Positions 5,877 to 5,902 of a DNA stretch of 5,902 nt are shown here, piece after piece. The translations under genes were made by a program, and so were the position numbers. The first letter of the stretch is position 1. The number at the start of each line of letters is the position of its first letter. Origin of the DNA: an uncultured beta proteobacterium (GTDB lineage Bacteria > Pseudomonadota > Gammaproteobacteria > Burkholderiales > Rhodocyclaceae); contig CAIWVX010000043.1 in assembly GCA_903916205.1 (NCBI GenBank), forward strand, positions 1-5,902, written 5' to 3'. The notes under the pieces were generated by a model. That model was not told the origin of the DNA and ran no database searches. It saw nothing but the letters and a program-made list of their open reading frames with translations.

Positions 5877-5902
5877 AAAAAGAAAAACCGCCCGAAGGCG
5901 GT
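5877..5902 (-). terminator. Intrinsic terminator for a minus-strand gene right of the window
   Basis: The minus strand reads ACCGCC-TTCG-GGCGGT followed by TTTTCTTTTT. This is a six-pair GC-rich stem with a stable TTCG tetraloop and a U-rich tract, a textbook Rho-independent terminator. It faces a gene beyond the right edge transcribed on the minus strand. It separates that gene from the DUF748 frame, which therefore needs its own promoter in 5729-5876. It could work both ways if a T-run follows position 5902. Confidence 0.8.

Overview
The window looks like proteobacterial chromosome, most likely from an aquatic betaproteobacterium or a relative. This rests on the gene families present (a transmembrane chemoreceptor, an ArnT-like transferase, a GtrA-like protein, a YdjC/ChbG-type deacetylase and a DUF748 AsmA-like envelope protein) and is an inference, not a taxonomic assignment. 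I saw no tRNA, rRNA, CRISPR array, insertion sequence or integrase.

Layout, left to right. Positions 1-279 (minus) hold the N-terminal 93 residues of a methyl-accepting chemotaxis protein cut by the window edge. An AT-rich gap follows, with a plausible promoter and ribosome binding site for it. Positions 365-1171 (minus) encode a YdjC/ChbG/NaxD-family deacetylase. Positions 1214-1600 (plus) encode a small GtrA-family membrane protein, the only plus-strand gene; its 3' end overlaps the next gene. Positions 1566-3161 (minus) encode an ArnT-like polyprenyl-phosphate-sugar transferase. Positions 3158-5728 (minus) form one 856-residue reading frame made of two unrelated parts: about 720 residues of a DUF748/AsmA-like protein, then the last ~134 residues of a DPM1/GtrB/ArnC-type family-2 glycosyltransferase. 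Positions 5729-5876 are an AT-rich upstream region. The right edge is an intrinsic terminator for a minus-strand gene outside the window.

The left and middle genes resemble a cassette that decorates lipid A or another envelope glycan with an amino sugar. In that scheme a GT2 enzyme loads an N-acetylamino sugar onto undecaprenyl phosphate, a YdjC-family enzyme removes the acetyl group, a small membrane protein flips the carrier, and an ArnT-like enzyme transfers the sugar in the periplasm. The known parallels are Arn in enterobacteria, FlmF2-NaxD-FlmK in Francisella and Lgm in Bordetella. Here the loading enzyme is beheaded: its GT-A catalytic domain is absent and DUF748 sequence joins its membrane tail in frame near position 3563. 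The join coincides with a change in base composition and gives a protein whose predicted topology conflicts with that of both parents. It is therefore either a recent rearrangement that inactivated the pathway or an assembly chimera, and this is the main point of interest in the window.
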